From NCBI RefSeq assembly GCF_018417595.1, contig NZ_CP070982.1, positions 2,743,501-2,807,500 on the forward strand: a DNA stretch of 64,000 bases, read 5' to 3'. The position numbers and the translations under genes are program-made. Source of the DNA: Pseudomonas entomophila (lineage in GTDB: Bacteria; Pseudomonadota; Gammaproteobacteria; Pseudomonadales; Pseudomonadaceae). Under the pieces are notes generated by a model. That model had not been told where the DNA came from, searched no databases, and saw nothing but the letters and a program-made list of their open reading frames with translations. Below are positions 8,322-17,069 of this stretch, one piece after another (the first letter of the stretch is position 1; the number at the start of each line of letters is the position of its first letter).

Positions 8322-9072
8322 TCAATCAGCGTTAAAACGCCGCCTGGATCGATATCTCTGGAGCAATAAATCTCGAGAGATGGAGGCCTTGCAGGCGATT
8401 TTGGCGGAAAATTTTCTCTCCTTTGAACGCGTTGCAGTGATAGGTGGACTTGTCCGCGACCTCGCTCGTGAAGGTCGATATGGTTTCAGGTCTGATGTGG
8501 ATCTTGTCATTGAAGACTCCAAAGAGAAGGTCAAGTTGCTGGCCGAGCGGCTTGGCGCGACACCTAATCGATTCGGCGGTTACGGTTATAAAAACGGGCC
8601 ATGGAAAATTGACTTCTGGGCCCTCGAAACCACATGGGCACGACAGCATGTGCCAATGCAAACATTGGAAGATGTTTTGCTTGGCACTTTCTTTGATTGG
8701 GATGCGATTGCTTATGATTTGAGGGCGCGCAAGCTGATATGCCCTGATGACTACTTTGAGCGCTTAAAGACCAAGAGGCTTGACGTTAATTTGCAGCCTA
8801 ATCCCTCTCCAATGGGGAACCTTGTTCGAGCGATCCGAAGGTTGGTGATGTGGCAGCTGGCCCCAGGTGAGGCACTAAAGCGATTCATTGATGAGCATCT
8901 GGATGAAGATGCGCTCCGTTATGTTCAAGAGAAGGAGGCGGAGTTGTTCTCCTACTGTGTGTCAACGCGGTGGGGGAATGTCCAGGAGGCGAAGCTCTCC
9001 TTGTTTTATGAACGAGCAATTGAGGTTCGTCAGTATGAGTTGTTTGGTGTAAATGATAGGTGCCAAGAGTAG
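8305..9072 (+). CDS. Nucleotidyltransferase-fold protein paired with the dGTPase
   Basis: A 255-residue protein with the polymerase-beta-like nucleotidyltransferase signature: VIGGLVRDLAREG (the GG motif), then RSDVDLVIED with Asp64 and Asp66, and the third catalytic Asp103 in GPWKIDFW. The head resembles the catalytic part of CCA-adding/poly(A) polymerases, but the protein is too short to carry the full tRNA-binding body. The start at 8305 was preferred over 8266 because it keeps the overlap with dgt short; neither has a strong ribosome site. Substrate is unknown: it could modify RNA, protein or make a nucleotide signal. Confidence 0.75.
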   Translation: MPIAPNQSALKRRLDRYLWSNKSREMEALQAILAENFLSFERVAVIGGLVRDLAREGRYGFRSDVDLVIEDSKEKVKLLAERLGATPNRFGGYGYKNGPWKIDFWALETTWARQHVPMQTLEDVLLGTFFDWDAIAYDLRARKLICPDDYFERLKTKRLDVNLQPNPSPMGNLVRAIRRLVMWQLAPGEALKRFIDEHLDEDALRYVQEKEAELFSYCVSTRWGNVQEAKLSLFYERAIEVRQYELFGVNDRCQE

Positions 9073-9234
9073 CTTTGTGTTTGTAGTCGAGTGTAATTAA
9101 TATTTGGCGTATGCGCTCAAAGATGATGGGTTCAGTCAGCAATGGATAAAGTGAGCTGGCTCTCCTAAGGAAGCCATGATTTTCCAATCAAGAAGCGCTG
9201 CTTTAATCCTTGAACTGCGACTCAAGTCATAACC

Positions 9235-9807
9235 TCAACTAATAAAAATAATCTTCGAAACCAACTCCGCACTGTTCTTCGCCTGCAATTTCTTCATCAA
9301 CCGCGCCCGATGCACCTCCACCGTCCGGTGCGATATCCCCAACTGCCGCGCCACCTCCTTGCACGTCAACCCATTCACGATATGCAACGAAATCTCCCGC
9401 TCCCGCGGCGTCAGCTGCACCGTCGGCGCCGGCTGCCGATCCAGCCGCTCGAAATGCCAGATCATCAACTCGAACGGATCGTCCGTCGTCAACGTGAACC
9501 CATGCGCCCGCGCCCAGAACACCTCGCCATTGCGGTGCTGCATGAACCGCTCATCGGTATAGAAAGCCCCCAGCCCATTGCGCAGCCAGTGCTCGCTACG
9601 TTCGCCAATAGCCTGGTAATCCGCATGGGAGGGATACAACAACAGGGTCAGGTGCCCTTGCAGTTCTTCCCGGGTATACCCAAACAGCCGCGCAAACGCC
9701 TGGTTGCAATCGAGCATCCGCCGATGCCCGGTAATCAGTTGCGGCGCGGGCGACACCTGAAATGCCAGGCGCTCGAGGTCGGGGTAGGGTGGGGTGTGTA
9801 CGGTCAT
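9235..9807 (-). CDS. PAS-LuxR family transcriptional regulator
   Basis: A 190-residue regulator. Residues 10-125 form a PAS-like sensor (LDCNQAFARLFGYTREELQG is a typical PAS core) and residues 130-190 a LuxR/GerE helix-turn-helix (LTPREREISLHIVNGLTCKE then SHRTVEVHRARLMKKL). No receiver domain is present. The ATG at 9807 has AGGACG six bases upstream, better than a GTG at 9852 that would run into an operator-like palindrome. It is divergent from the thiolase gene and is the likely local regulator of the catabolic block, responding to a small molecule through PAS. Confidence 0.88.
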   Translation of the reverse strand: MTVHTPPYPDLERLAFQVSPAPQLITGHRRMLDCNQAFARLFGYTREELQGHLTLLLYPSHADYQAIGERSEHWLRNGLGAFYTDERFMQHRNGEVFWARAHGFTLTTDDPFELMIWHFERLDRQPAPTVQLTPREREISLHIVNGLTCKEVARQLGISHRTVEVHRARLMKKLQAKNSAELVSKIIFIS

Positions 9808-9850
9808 CAGGCGTCCTGCCTCGGTGTCATGGTCATGCCCCGTAGCGCTC

Positions 9851-9872
9851 ACTACTTACTCACGTACGTAGT
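9851..9872. promoter_or_regulatory. Operator-like palindrome between the LuxR and thiolase genes
   Basis: A 22-base interrupted palindrome: ACTAC, one base, TAC, four bases, GTA, one base, GTAGT. It sits in the 140-base divergent intergenic region, 43 bases from the regulator start and 76 from the thiolase start. Binding by the adjacent LuxR-type protein is an inference from position. Confidence 0.45.
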
Positions 9873-9947
9873 TGCCCCAACTAGCGTGGGATTCGGGTGC
9901 TGACACATTGTATGGATTACCCGCTTCAAGGACAGAAGAAAATCACC

Positions 9948-11126
9948 ATGTTTCATGATTCCGTTTCCATCGTCGCTGCCGCGCACAGTCCTTTTGGTCG
10001 CCTGGATGGCCTGAACCTCGAGGACCTGATCGTCAAGGTCACCCGCGACGCCCTGGCCGATGCCGCCATCGAGGCCGCCGAGATCGATGCGTTGTTCCTC
10101 GGCCATTTCAACTCGGGGCTGGTGGCCGATGGCTTTCCCGCCTCGCTGATGCTGCAGGCCGACCCGCAACTGCGCTTCAAACCCGCCACCCGCTGCGAGA
10201 ACGCCTGCGCCTCGGGCGCGGCGGCGATCCAGGCGGGGATCCACGCTATCCGCAGCGGCGCCGCCGAACTGGTGCTGGTGGTGGGGGCCGAGAAGATGAC
10301 CGGCAACAGCACGGTCGAGGTCACCCGGGCGCTGGCCGGCGCCGGCTACCAGAACGCGATGTCGGAGGCGGGGTTGAGCTTCGCCCAGCTGTTCGGCCAG
10401 GTGGCGCAGCAGTACACCGAGCGTTATCACAGCCCGCTGGCGTCGATGGCGGCGATCGCGGTGAAGAACCACGCCAACGCCATGGCCAATCCGCTGGCGC
10501 AGATGCACCGGGTGATGGATTTCGAGCACTGCAACAACCCGTCGCCGAGCAACCCGCTGATCGCGCCGCCGCTGCGCCTGACCGACTGCTCGCTGATCAG
10601 CGACGGCGCGGCGGCGATCATCCTGGCGTCGCCGCGCCGGGCGCGGTCGATGCGGCGCCAGGTGGCGATCCGTTCGATGGTGCAGGTCAATGACTTCCTG
10701 CCGTTGTCGCGCCGCGACATGCTGGCCTTCGAGGGGCCGCAGCGGGCGATCCACGGGGCGCTGCGCGAGACCGGCGTGACCCTGAATGACCTGAGCTTCG
10801 CCGAGGTCCACGACTGCTTCACCATCGCCGAACTGCTGATCTACGAAGCCATGGGCCTGGCCCCTAGAGGGGAAGGGCACCGCGCCATCGACGATGGCAC
10901 CGTGCGCCCGGGCGGGCGCCTGCCGGTGAACTTGTCCGGCGGGCTCAAGGCCAAGGGGCACCCGGTGGGTGCCACCGGGGTGTCGATGCATGCCCTGGGC
11001 TTCGCCCAGCTGGTCGGCGAGCCTATCGGGCTGGGTGTGCCGGGCGCCGAGTTCGGCCTGCTGTTCAACATGGGCGGCATGGCGGTGGCCAACTACGCCA
11101 GTGTCCTGCAGGCGCTGCGGGTGTGA
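9948..11126 (+). CDS. Thiolase family protein (acetyl-CoA acyltransferase type)
   Basis: A 392-residue thiolase. The N-terminal nucleophile region reads RCENACASGAAAIQAG with the catalytic Cys, and the C-terminal part has VNLSGGLKAKGHPVGATG with the conserved His (GHPVG). The final loop LLFNMGGMAVANYASV lacks the usual CIGGG cysteine motif of degradative thiolases, a pattern shared with SCP2-type thiolases. The start MFHDSVSIVAAAH at 9948 is where homology-like sequence begins; AAGGAC is 15 bases upstream. It is followed after one base by the acyl-CoA ligase, so both form one operon for CoA-thioester breakdown. Confidence 0.88.
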   Translation: MFHDSVSIVAAAHSPFGRLDGLNLEDLIVKVTRDALADAAIEAAEIDALFLGHFNSGLVADGFPASLMLQADPQLRFKPATRCENACASGAAAIQAGIHAIRSGAAELVLVVGAEKMTGNSTVEVTRALAGAGYQNAMSEAGLSFAQLFGQVAQQYTERYHSPLASMAAIAVKNHANAMANPLAQMHRVMDFEHCNNPSPSNPLIAPPLRLTDCSLISDGAAAIILASPRRARSMRRQVAIRSMVQVNDFLPLSRRDMLAFEGPQRAIHGALRETGVTLNDLSFAEVHDCFTIAELLIYEAMGLAPRGEGHRAIDDGTVRPGGRLPVNLSGGLKAKGHPVGATGVSMHALGFAQLVGEPIGLGVPGAEFGLLFNMGGMAVANYASVLQALRV

Positions 11127-11127
11127 C

Positions 11128-12669
11128 ATGAACATCGCCAACTGGTTGTGCGACACCGCCCAGCGCTGGCCCCAACGCGCGGCGCTGTTCGAGGGCGCGC
11201 GCCAGGTGGCCGATTACCAGGCGTTTGCCGCACGGGCAAGGGCGCGCGCTCTGCAACTGCGTCACGAATACGGCATCTCACCGGGCGACCGGGTGGCGCT
11301 GCTGATGAAGAACAGCTGCGGCTACCTTGAACTGCTCTACGCCATCTGGTGGTGCGGGGCGGTGGCGGTGCCGATCAACAGCAAGCTGCACGCCCTGGAA
11401 GCCGCGTGGATTGCCGGCAATGCAGGGGCCTGGCTGATCTACACCGATGACGGCCAGGTGTTCGACGGCATCGCCTTGCCGCTCGGCTGCCGGGAACTGG
11501 CCGCGCCGGGGCTGGGCGAGCTTCGGGAGGTGGCGGGCGATGAACTGGTGCGGCCGCACCCACGCACAGACGCCGACCTGGCCTGGCTGTTCTACACCTC
11601 TGGCACCACCGGGCGTTCCAAGGGGGTGAAGCTGTCTCATGGCAACCTGGTCGCCATGTCCCTGTGCTACCCGCTGGATGTGGACACGGTGGGCGCGGAT
11701 GATGCGGTGGTCTATGCCGCGCCGATCTCCCACGGCGCCGGGCTCTACAACTTCATCCATGTGCGCTGCGGCGCCCGGCATGTGGTGCCCGAGTCCCGTG
11801 GGTTCCAGGCGGCGGAACTGTTCAATCTGGCCCAGACGCTGGGCAATGTCAGCCTGTTCGCCGCGCCGACCATGGTCAAGCGCATGGTCGAGCAGGCCCG
11901 CCAGCAGGGCTATGGCGGCGAAGGGCTGAAGACCATCGTCTACGGTGGTGGGCCGATGTACCTGGCTGATCTGGAACAAGCTTTGGATACCTTCGGCCCG
12001 CGCCTGGTGCAGATCTATGGCCAGGGCGAATGCCCGATGACCATCAGCGCGCTGTCCCGGGAGGTCATCGCCGACCGTACCAACCCCGACTGGCCGCGCA
12101 TCGCCGCCTCGGTGGGGCGTGCCCAGGCCTGTGTCGAGGTGCGGGTGCTGGGCGCCGATGGATGCCCCTTGCCACCCGGGGCAACCGGCGAGATCGCCGT
12201 GCGCGGCGCGCCGGTGATGCAGGGCTATTGGGACAATCCGCAGGCCACCCGTGCCGCCCTGGTGGACGGCTGGCTGCTGACCGGCGACATTGGCCAGCTC
12301 GACGAACAGGGCTACCTGACCCTCACCGACCGCAGCAAGGATGTGATCATCTCCGGTGGCAGCAACATCTACCCGCGGGAAGTGGAAGAGGTGCTGATGC
12401 AGCACCCTGGGGTGTTCGAGGTGTGCGTGGTGGGCGAGGCCGACCCCGAATGGGGTGAGTCGGTGGTAGCCTTCGTGGTGCCGCGCAGGCCGGGTTGCCT
12501 CCAGGCCCAGGCACTCAACGACTGGTTCCTGGCGCGCATGGCCTCGTTCAAGAAACCGAAAAAATACCAGTTCTGCGCCGAGCTGCCGAAAAACAGCTAT
12601 GGCAAGATTCTCAAGACCCGCGTGCGCCAGTGGCTGCAAGACCCGAAGGGAGCCTTGAGCAGCCCCTGA
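11128..12669 (+). CDS. Acyl-CoA synthetase (AMP-binding, ANL superfamily)
   Basis: A 513-residue adenylate-forming ligase that activates a carboxylic acid to its CoA thioester. The P-loop LFYTSGTTGRSKGVKLSH, the YGQGECPM motif (A5 region), the TGDIGQLDEQGYLTLTDRSK segment and the catalytic lysine in LPKNSYGKILK are all present. The start is set by the upstream thiolase stop (one base gap). Substrate cannot be read; neighbours suggest a medium-chain or aromatic acid made from the amine oxidised by the downstream dehydrogenase. Confidence 0.93.
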   Translation: MNIANWLCDTAQRWPQRAALFEGARQVADYQAFAARARARALQLRHEYGISPGDRVALLMKNSCGYLELLYAIWWCGAVAVPINSKLHALEAAWIAGNAGAWLIYTDDGQVFDGIALPLGCRELAAPGLGELREVAGDELVRPHPRTDADLAWLFYTSGTTGRSKGVKLSHGNLVAMSLCYPLDVDTVGADDAVVYAAPISHGAGLYNFIHVRCGARHVVPESRGFQAAELFNLAQTLGNVSLFAAPTMVKRMVEQARQQGYGGEGLKTIVYGGGPMYLADLEQALDTFGPRLVQIYGQGECPMTISALSREVIADRTNPDWPRIAASVGRAQACVEVRVLGADGCPLPPGATGEIAVRGAPVMQGYWDNPQATRAALVDGWLLTGDIGQLDEQGYLTLTDRSKDVIISGGSNIYPREVEEVLMQHPGVFEVCVVGEADPEWGESVVAFVVPRRPGCLQAQALNDWFLARMASFKKPKKYQFCAELPKNSYGKILKTRVRQWLQDPKGALSSP

Positions 12670-12711
12670 CGCACGCTATTCATGGACAGCAACACGACAG
12701 GAGTTCCCTTG

Positions 12712-14052
12712 ATGGGCATGTCACCCAGCACCCCCCAGCGCCAGCGGCGCCGGGCGTTTCTCGGCGCCACTACCGGCCACTTGATCGAGTGGTACGACTA
12801 CGGCGTCTACGGCTTCCTGGCCTTGTACATCGGCAAGGCCTTCTTCGTCTCCGACGACCCCACCAGCAGCCTGCTGGCCAGCTTCGCGGCCTTTGCCCTG
12901 AGCTTCTTCATCCGCCCCCTGGGCGGTTTGTTCTTCGGCCCCCTGGCGGACCGCATCGGCCGCCGCCGTACGCTGATCACGGTGCTGGTGCTGATGGCCG
13001 GCTCCACCTTCCTGCTCGGCCTGTTGCCGACCTACGCCAGTATCGGCATCGCCGCGCCGGTGATCCTGGTGCTCATTCGCTGTGTGCAGGGCTTTTCCGC
13101 CGGCGGCGAGATCGGCACCATCACCAGCTTCATCTCCGAATACGCCGGCCCCGGGCGCCGTGGCTTCGCTACCTGCTGGCTGATGGTCACCGCCGTGCTC
13201 GGCCTGTTGCTGGGCGGCGCCGTGGCCAATGGCATGACCTGGGCTTTGGGCGCCGAGTTGATGCAGGAGTGGGGCTGGCGGATCCCGTTCCTGATTGCCG
13301 GGCCATTGGGCTTCATCTCGCTGTATATCCGCCTGAAGCTGGAGGACAGCCCGGAGTTCATCGCCCTGGTGGAAGCCGGGGAAACCTCCAAGGCGCCGCT
13401 GCGCGAGGTGTGGCAGTGGAAGCGCTCGATCGCCCTGGTGTTCTTCATCATCACCTTGCACAGCTCGATCTTCTACCTGGTGCTGACCTTCGCCTCGACC
13501 TACATGTCCAACACCCTCAAGTTCGACAGCGGCACCACCTTGCTCTACGTGTTCGTCGCCAGCCTGTCGGCGGCGGTGGTGATGCCGTTTGGCGGCGCCT
13601 TCACCGACCGCTACGGGCGCAAGCCGTTCCTGATGGTGATCGGCGTCCTGGCGACCCTGGCCATGTACTGGTTCTTCAAGGCGGCGCCCGGCGCCACCCC
13701 GGCCACTTTGTTCTGGCCGTTGATGGCGGTGGCGATCCTGTTCGGGCTGTATGCGTCGTCGACCTATGCGCTGATGAGCGAGTTGCTGCCGACGCGTATC
13801 CGCTCCACCGGCATTGCCATGGCCTACAACATCCCGGTGGCGGTGTTTGGTGGCAGCGCGCCGTTGATTTCCACCTGGCTGATCAAGGTGACCGGTGATA
13901 TCACCGCGCCTTGGTATTTCTATGTGGCGACCGGGGTGGCGTCGTTGATTGCGCTGGTGGTGCTGCGCAAGGAAGATTTCGTGGCCTGCGCCCAAGAAGT
14001 GCGGCAACCGGGCGATGTTGAACCGAGCCCCTTGAACCTGCGTTCGGTTTGA
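12712..14052 (+). CDS. MHS-family MFS transporter (metabolite:H+ symporter)
   Basis: A 446-residue twelve-helix carrier. The start GATTGHLIEWYDYGVYGF is the hallmark of the MHS subfamily (ShiA, ProP, PcaT, KgtP relatives), and PLADRIGRRRTL is the loop 2-3 motif. ATG 12712 follows AGGAG at seven bases and is preferred to the ATG at 12682, which has none. It lies 43 bases after the ligase gene on the same strand and probably imports the acid or intermediate of the pathway. A REP pair follows the stop, marking the operon end. Confidence 0.92.
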   Translation: MGMSPSTPQRQRRRAFLGATTGHLIEWYDYGVYGFLALYIGKAFFVSDDPTSSLLASFAAFALSFFIRPLGGLFFGPLADRIGRRRTLITVLVLMAGSTFLLGLLPTYASIGIAAPVILVLIRCVQGFSAGGEIGTITSFISEYAGPGRRGFATCWLMVTAVLGLLLGGAVANGMTWALGAELMQEWGWRIPFLIAGPLGFISLYIRLKLEDSPEFIALVEAGETSKAPLREVWQWKRSIALVFFIITLHSSIFYLVLTFASTYMSNTLKFDSGTTLLYVFVASLSAAVVMPFGGAFTDRYGRKPFLMVIGVLATLAMYWFFKAAPGATPATLFWPLMAVAILFGLYASSTYALMSELLPTRIRSTGIAMAYNIPVAVFGGSAPLISTWLIKVTGDITAPWYFYVATGVASLIALVVLRKEDFVACAQEVRQPGDVEPSPLNLRSV

Positions 14053-14053
14053 T

Positions 14054-14147
14054 CCCCTGTAGGAGCCGGCTTTGCCGGCGAACACCGGCACAGCCGGTGC
14101 CAGCCACCGCGTTGCCTGCTTCGCCGGCAAGCCGGCTCCTACAGGGG
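14054..14147. repeat. REP inverted pair after the MHS carrier
   Basis: Inverted copies of TGTAGGAGCCGGCTTTGCCG face each other around a spacer rich in CCGGC. The element begins one base after the carrier stop and likely serves as a transcript 3' structure before the AraC gene. Confidence 0.9.
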
Positions 14148-14263
14148 CAGAGGCCCCACGTTCTTCGCACCTGCCTGTTGAGGCTTTGCCTGGTCTCGGC
14201 AACAATCGGTTACGATGCCGGTTGCTGAAAACGGCACAGACTCACTGGCCTGCGAAGAACACC

Positions 14264-15268
14264 ATGAAATCAGCGCGCACTGTCATCTCGGAAAACTTCT
14301 TCCGCCGCTTCAAGCCCATCTTCGCCCCGCACCTGGATGCCCTTGGCATCGACCTGCCGTTGCTGGACCGCGCCGATATCGAGATCCCCGGCGACCAGTA
14401 CGTTGCCCTGTGGGAAGCCGCCGGCACCCGCAACCCCGCCATCGGCCTGACCCTGGGCAGCCAGACCGAAGCCGACGACATCGGCGCCCTGGGCCACGCC
14501 CTGCATTGCGCCCCCAGCGTCGAAAAGGCGCTGATGACCCTGCACACCTACATCGTGGTGTTCGCCCAGGAGTCGTCCATCGACTACTGCTGCGAAAGCC
14601 GCCAGCTGCGTATCACCTACCAGGTCACCGACACCACCGTGGTCAACCGCCGCCAGGACGCCGAGTTCGCCATCGCCGCGATCCTGCGCCAGCTGCAACT
14701 GATCACCGCCAGCCCGTTGCGGCCGTTGCGGGTGGACTTCGAGCACCCGCGCCCGGCGGATGTCTCGGTGCACAAGCAGTTGTTCATGTGCCCGCTGTTC
14801 TTCGGCCAGTCGACCAACCGCATCACCTTGCCCATCGAGGTGCTCAAGCTGCCGGTGGTGCAGGGCAACGAGCGGTTGTTCCAGGCGCTGGAGCCCTACC
14901 TGCAACGGGAGCGCGAGCAGCGTAGCGTCAGTGACGAACTGCTGCCCCAGGTCACCCGCATGATCGCCCTGGGCATGGCCAGCGGCGTGCCGTCGCTGGA
15001 CGAGGTCAGCGCGCGCATGGGCCTGAGCCGGCGCACCCTGCAACGTCGGCTCAAAGACCAGGCCATCGAGTTCTCGGTGCTGGTGGAAGAGGTGCGTCGC
15101 GACCTGGCGCTGGGTTACCTGAACCATTCCGACTACTCGATGACGCAGATCTCGCTGTTGCTCGGTTATGCCGAGTCCGGCTCGTTCACCCGTGCCTTCC
15201 GCCGCTGGACCGGGCAGTCGCCGCAGCAGTTCCGCCAGGCCGGGCGCGAGCCTGGCACTGGGTGCTGA
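14264..15268 (+). CDS. AraC-family transcriptional regulator
   Basis: A 334-residue regulator with the OruR/ArgR-like layout: an N-terminal arabinose-binding-like domain (about residues 15-200; TLGSQTEADDIGALGHALHC) and a C-terminal AraC DNA-binding domain (EVSARMGLSRRTLQRRLKDQ, then QISLLLGYAESGSFTRAFRRWTG). The start MKSARTVISENFF at 14264 matches the usual beginning of this group. It stands between the ligase/carrier operon and the FAD oxidoreductase gene and probably controls one of these. Confidence 0.92.
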   Translation: MKSARTVISENFFRRFKPIFAPHLDALGIDLPLLDRADIEIPGDQYVALWEAAGTRNPAIGLTLGSQTEADDIGALGHALHCAPSVEKALMTLHTYIVVFAQESSIDYCCESRQLRITYQVTDTTVVNRRQDAEFAIAAILRQLQLITASPLRPLRVDFEHPRPADVSVHKQLFMCPLFFGQSTNRITLPIEVLKLPVVQGNERLFQALEPYLQREREQRSVSDELLPQVTRMIALGMASGVPSLDEVSARMGLSRRTLQRRLKDQAIEFSVLVEEVRRDLALGYLNHSDYSMTQISLLLGYAESGSFTRAFRRWTGQSPQQFRQAGREPGTGC

Positions 15269-15358
15269 AAATCTGGCATCGCCGGGCAATCCAGTTGTCG
15301 TGCCGCCCGATAGGCTCGAAGGGACCGCATGTTCGTATGCGAAACCCGAGAGTCCAGC

Positions 15359-16723
15359 ATGAACGACAACAACAATGACGCTGTGCATGAACACCGCTCC
15401 TTCTGGCAACACGACTACGGCGCCTACGCGCCCAACACGCGCCTGACCGAAGACCTCAAGGTCGATGTGGCGGTGATCGGCGGTGGTTTCACCGGGCTCA
15501 ACACGGCCTGGCAGTTCAAGCGCGACAACCCCGGCGCCCGGGTGGTGGTGCTGGAGGCCGCCTTGATCGGCTTCGGCGCCAGCGGGCGCAACGCCGGCTT
15601 CAGCACCAAGATGTTCGGCCTGGAGCCGGAGCTGGTGGTGCTGCGCTGGGGGCGGCAGAAGATGATCGACGCCCACCACTACCTCGAAAAGGCCGTGGCC
15701 TATACCCGCGAGGTGATCGACAGCCATGGCATCGATTCGGATTACCGCCATGCCGGGTTGTTGCGGGTCAGCTATTCGCCGCAGCAGATGGCGCGCCTGG
15801 GCAAGACCCTGGAGCTGTACGACTCGCTGGGGCTGGCGGCGGACATGCGCTGGCAGGACAGCGACGCGCTGCGCCAGCAATACGATTCGCCGCGGCTGCT
15901 GGGCGGCATTCGCGAAGCCGAGACCGGCTACCTCGACCCTTGCAAGCAGGTGCGCGGGCTCAAGGGCCTGGCGGCTTCGGTGGGGGTGCGTATCCATGAG
16001 GCGACGCCGGTGCTCGATATCGACAGCAGCGGTGCCGGCATCGTGCTGCGCACACCCGTGGCCAAGGTGACCGCCGACAAGCTGGTGATCGCCACCAATG
16101 CCTACTCGCGGCAGGTCCCGGGCTCCCGTCCGCTGGAGCGCCGGCAATTCCCGCTGTGGACCTACCAGGTGGTCACCGAGCCGCTGGGCGATGCGCTGTG
16201 GCAGCGCCTGGGCTGGCAGGGCAGGGAAGCGTTCGGTGACAACCGGCAGATGCTGCACTACTTCCGCCCGACCGTGGACGGGCGCATCGTCATGGGCGGC
16301 GGCGATGTGCTGGCCTACACCGGCAGCGCCATGGACGAGCAGCCGTCACCGGCCAGCTGGGCGCACTGCGAGGCGCACCTGAAGTGGATCTACCCGCAGC
16401 TGCGCGATGTGCGCATCGCCTACCGCTGGGGCGGGCCGGTGTCGGTGAACGCCGACATGGTGCCGGAGATCAGTTTCATCGGCGATGAGCGCGTGGTCTA
16501 TGCCGGGGGGTGTTTCGGCCATGGGGTTGCGCTGTGCCACCTCAACGGGCGGACCATCGCCGACTTGCTGCAGGGGCGGCGCAGCGAGCTGACCGACTTC
16601 TGGATCGTCAACCGCAAGGCCATCGCCATGCCGGGCAACACCCTGTCGTGCTGGGCCGGGCGCACGGCGCGCCAGGCGCTGCGGGCCTGGGACTGGTGGG
16701 AGGAACGCGCCCTCAAGGCCTGA
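15359..16723 (+). CDS. FAD-dependent oxidoreductase (DAO family, gamma-glutamylputrescine oxidase-like)
   Basis: A 454-residue flavoprotein oxidising an amine. The Rossmann FAD motif DVAVIGGGFTGLNTAW is at residues 34-49, followed by GASGRNAGFS, the sequence typical of PuuB-like amine oxidases. The C-terminal RWGGPVSVNADMVPEI and YAGGCFGHGVALCHLNGR complete the DAO fold. Start 15359 (MNDNNNDAV) was preferred because the ten codons upstream include rare GTA and CGA codons, although the ATG at 15329 has the better ribosome site (AAGGGA). A soluble flavin oxidase beside a TTQ amine dehydrogenase gives this locus two amine-oxidising enzymes. Confidence 0.88.
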   Translation: MNDNNNDAVHEHRSFWQHDYGAYAPNTRLTEDLKVDVAVIGGGFTGLNTAWQFKRDNPGARVVVLEAALIGFGASGRNAGFSTKMFGLEPELVVLRWGRQKMIDAHHYLEKAVAYTREVIDSHGIDSDYRHAGLLRVSYSPQQMARLGKTLELYDSLGLAADMRWQDSDALRQQYDSPRLLGGIREAETGYLDPCKQVRGLKGLAASVGVRIHEATPVLDIDSSGAGIVLRTPVAKVTADKLVIATNAYSRQVPGSRPLERRQFPLWTYQVVTEPLGDALWQRLGWQGREAFGDNRQMLHYFRPTVDGRIVMGGGDVLAYTGSAMDEQPSPASWAHCEAHLKWIYPQLRDVRIAYRWGGPVSVNADMVPEISFIGDERVVYAGGCFGHGVALCHLNGRTIADLLQGRRSELTDFWIVNRKAIAMPGNTLSCWAGRTARQALRAWDWWEERALKA

Positions 16724-16755
16724 TGGGTTGTCGATGCCATGCACGGTGGTGTTGT

Positions 16756-16871
16756 TGTAGGAGCGGCCTTGTGCCGCGAAAGGGCTGCGCAGCAGCCCCG
16801 GCGATGTGTAGGCAATCGCGAGACCCAGGGGCCGCGTTGCGGCCCTTTCGCGGCACAAGGCCGCTCCTACA
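16756..16871. repeat. Long REP inverted pair
   Basis: Two 30-base arms (TGTAGGAGCGGCCTTGTGCC followed by GCGAAAGGGC, and the complement) enclose a 56-base spacer. It separates the FAD oxidoreductase gene from the next operon and is a different REP subtype from the SCG-rich pairs near 2327 and 14054. Confidence 0.88.
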
Positions 16872-16962
16872 GAGATCGCGTACATCTGCTGGCACCGGAT
16901 GACAAACACCCTGGCGCACACGGCCAAGCCGCTGCCCGCCGCCATTGAATACTGTCTGTCAC

Positions 16963-17018
16963 GCAGAGCCGGAAACGCTTTTTGGGCCGTCCCTCGGCGG
17001 CCCCTTTTTCCGCTCTGC
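16963..17018 (+). promoter_or_regulatory. Nested hairpin with terminator, possible attenuator leader
   Basis: An inner GC-rich hairpin (GGGCCG at 16984 with CGGCCC ending at 17003) is followed by CTTTTT, the form of an intrinsic terminator. It is enclosed by an outer helix in which GCAGAG and CGGAAA (16963-16975) pair with TTTCCG and CTCTGC (17007-17018). The whole ends 51 bases before the DUF1329 start codon. It may simply end an upstream transcript, or act as an attenuator of the downstream operon. Confidence 0.5.
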
Positions 17019-17069
17019 CTGCAACGAACTGCCTTTCGATAACCACAACAATCACGCAAGGAAAAGTTC

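Noticed and set aside
9852..11156. Long minus-strand frame of 434 residues
   Set aside because: It is the antisense shadow of the thiolase gene; its composition (Arg, His, Gln rich) is typical of GC-rich shadows.
12721..14205. 494-residue minus-strand frame
   Set aside because: Shadow of the MHS carrier gene, low-complexity Gly/Gln/His rich protein with no domain.
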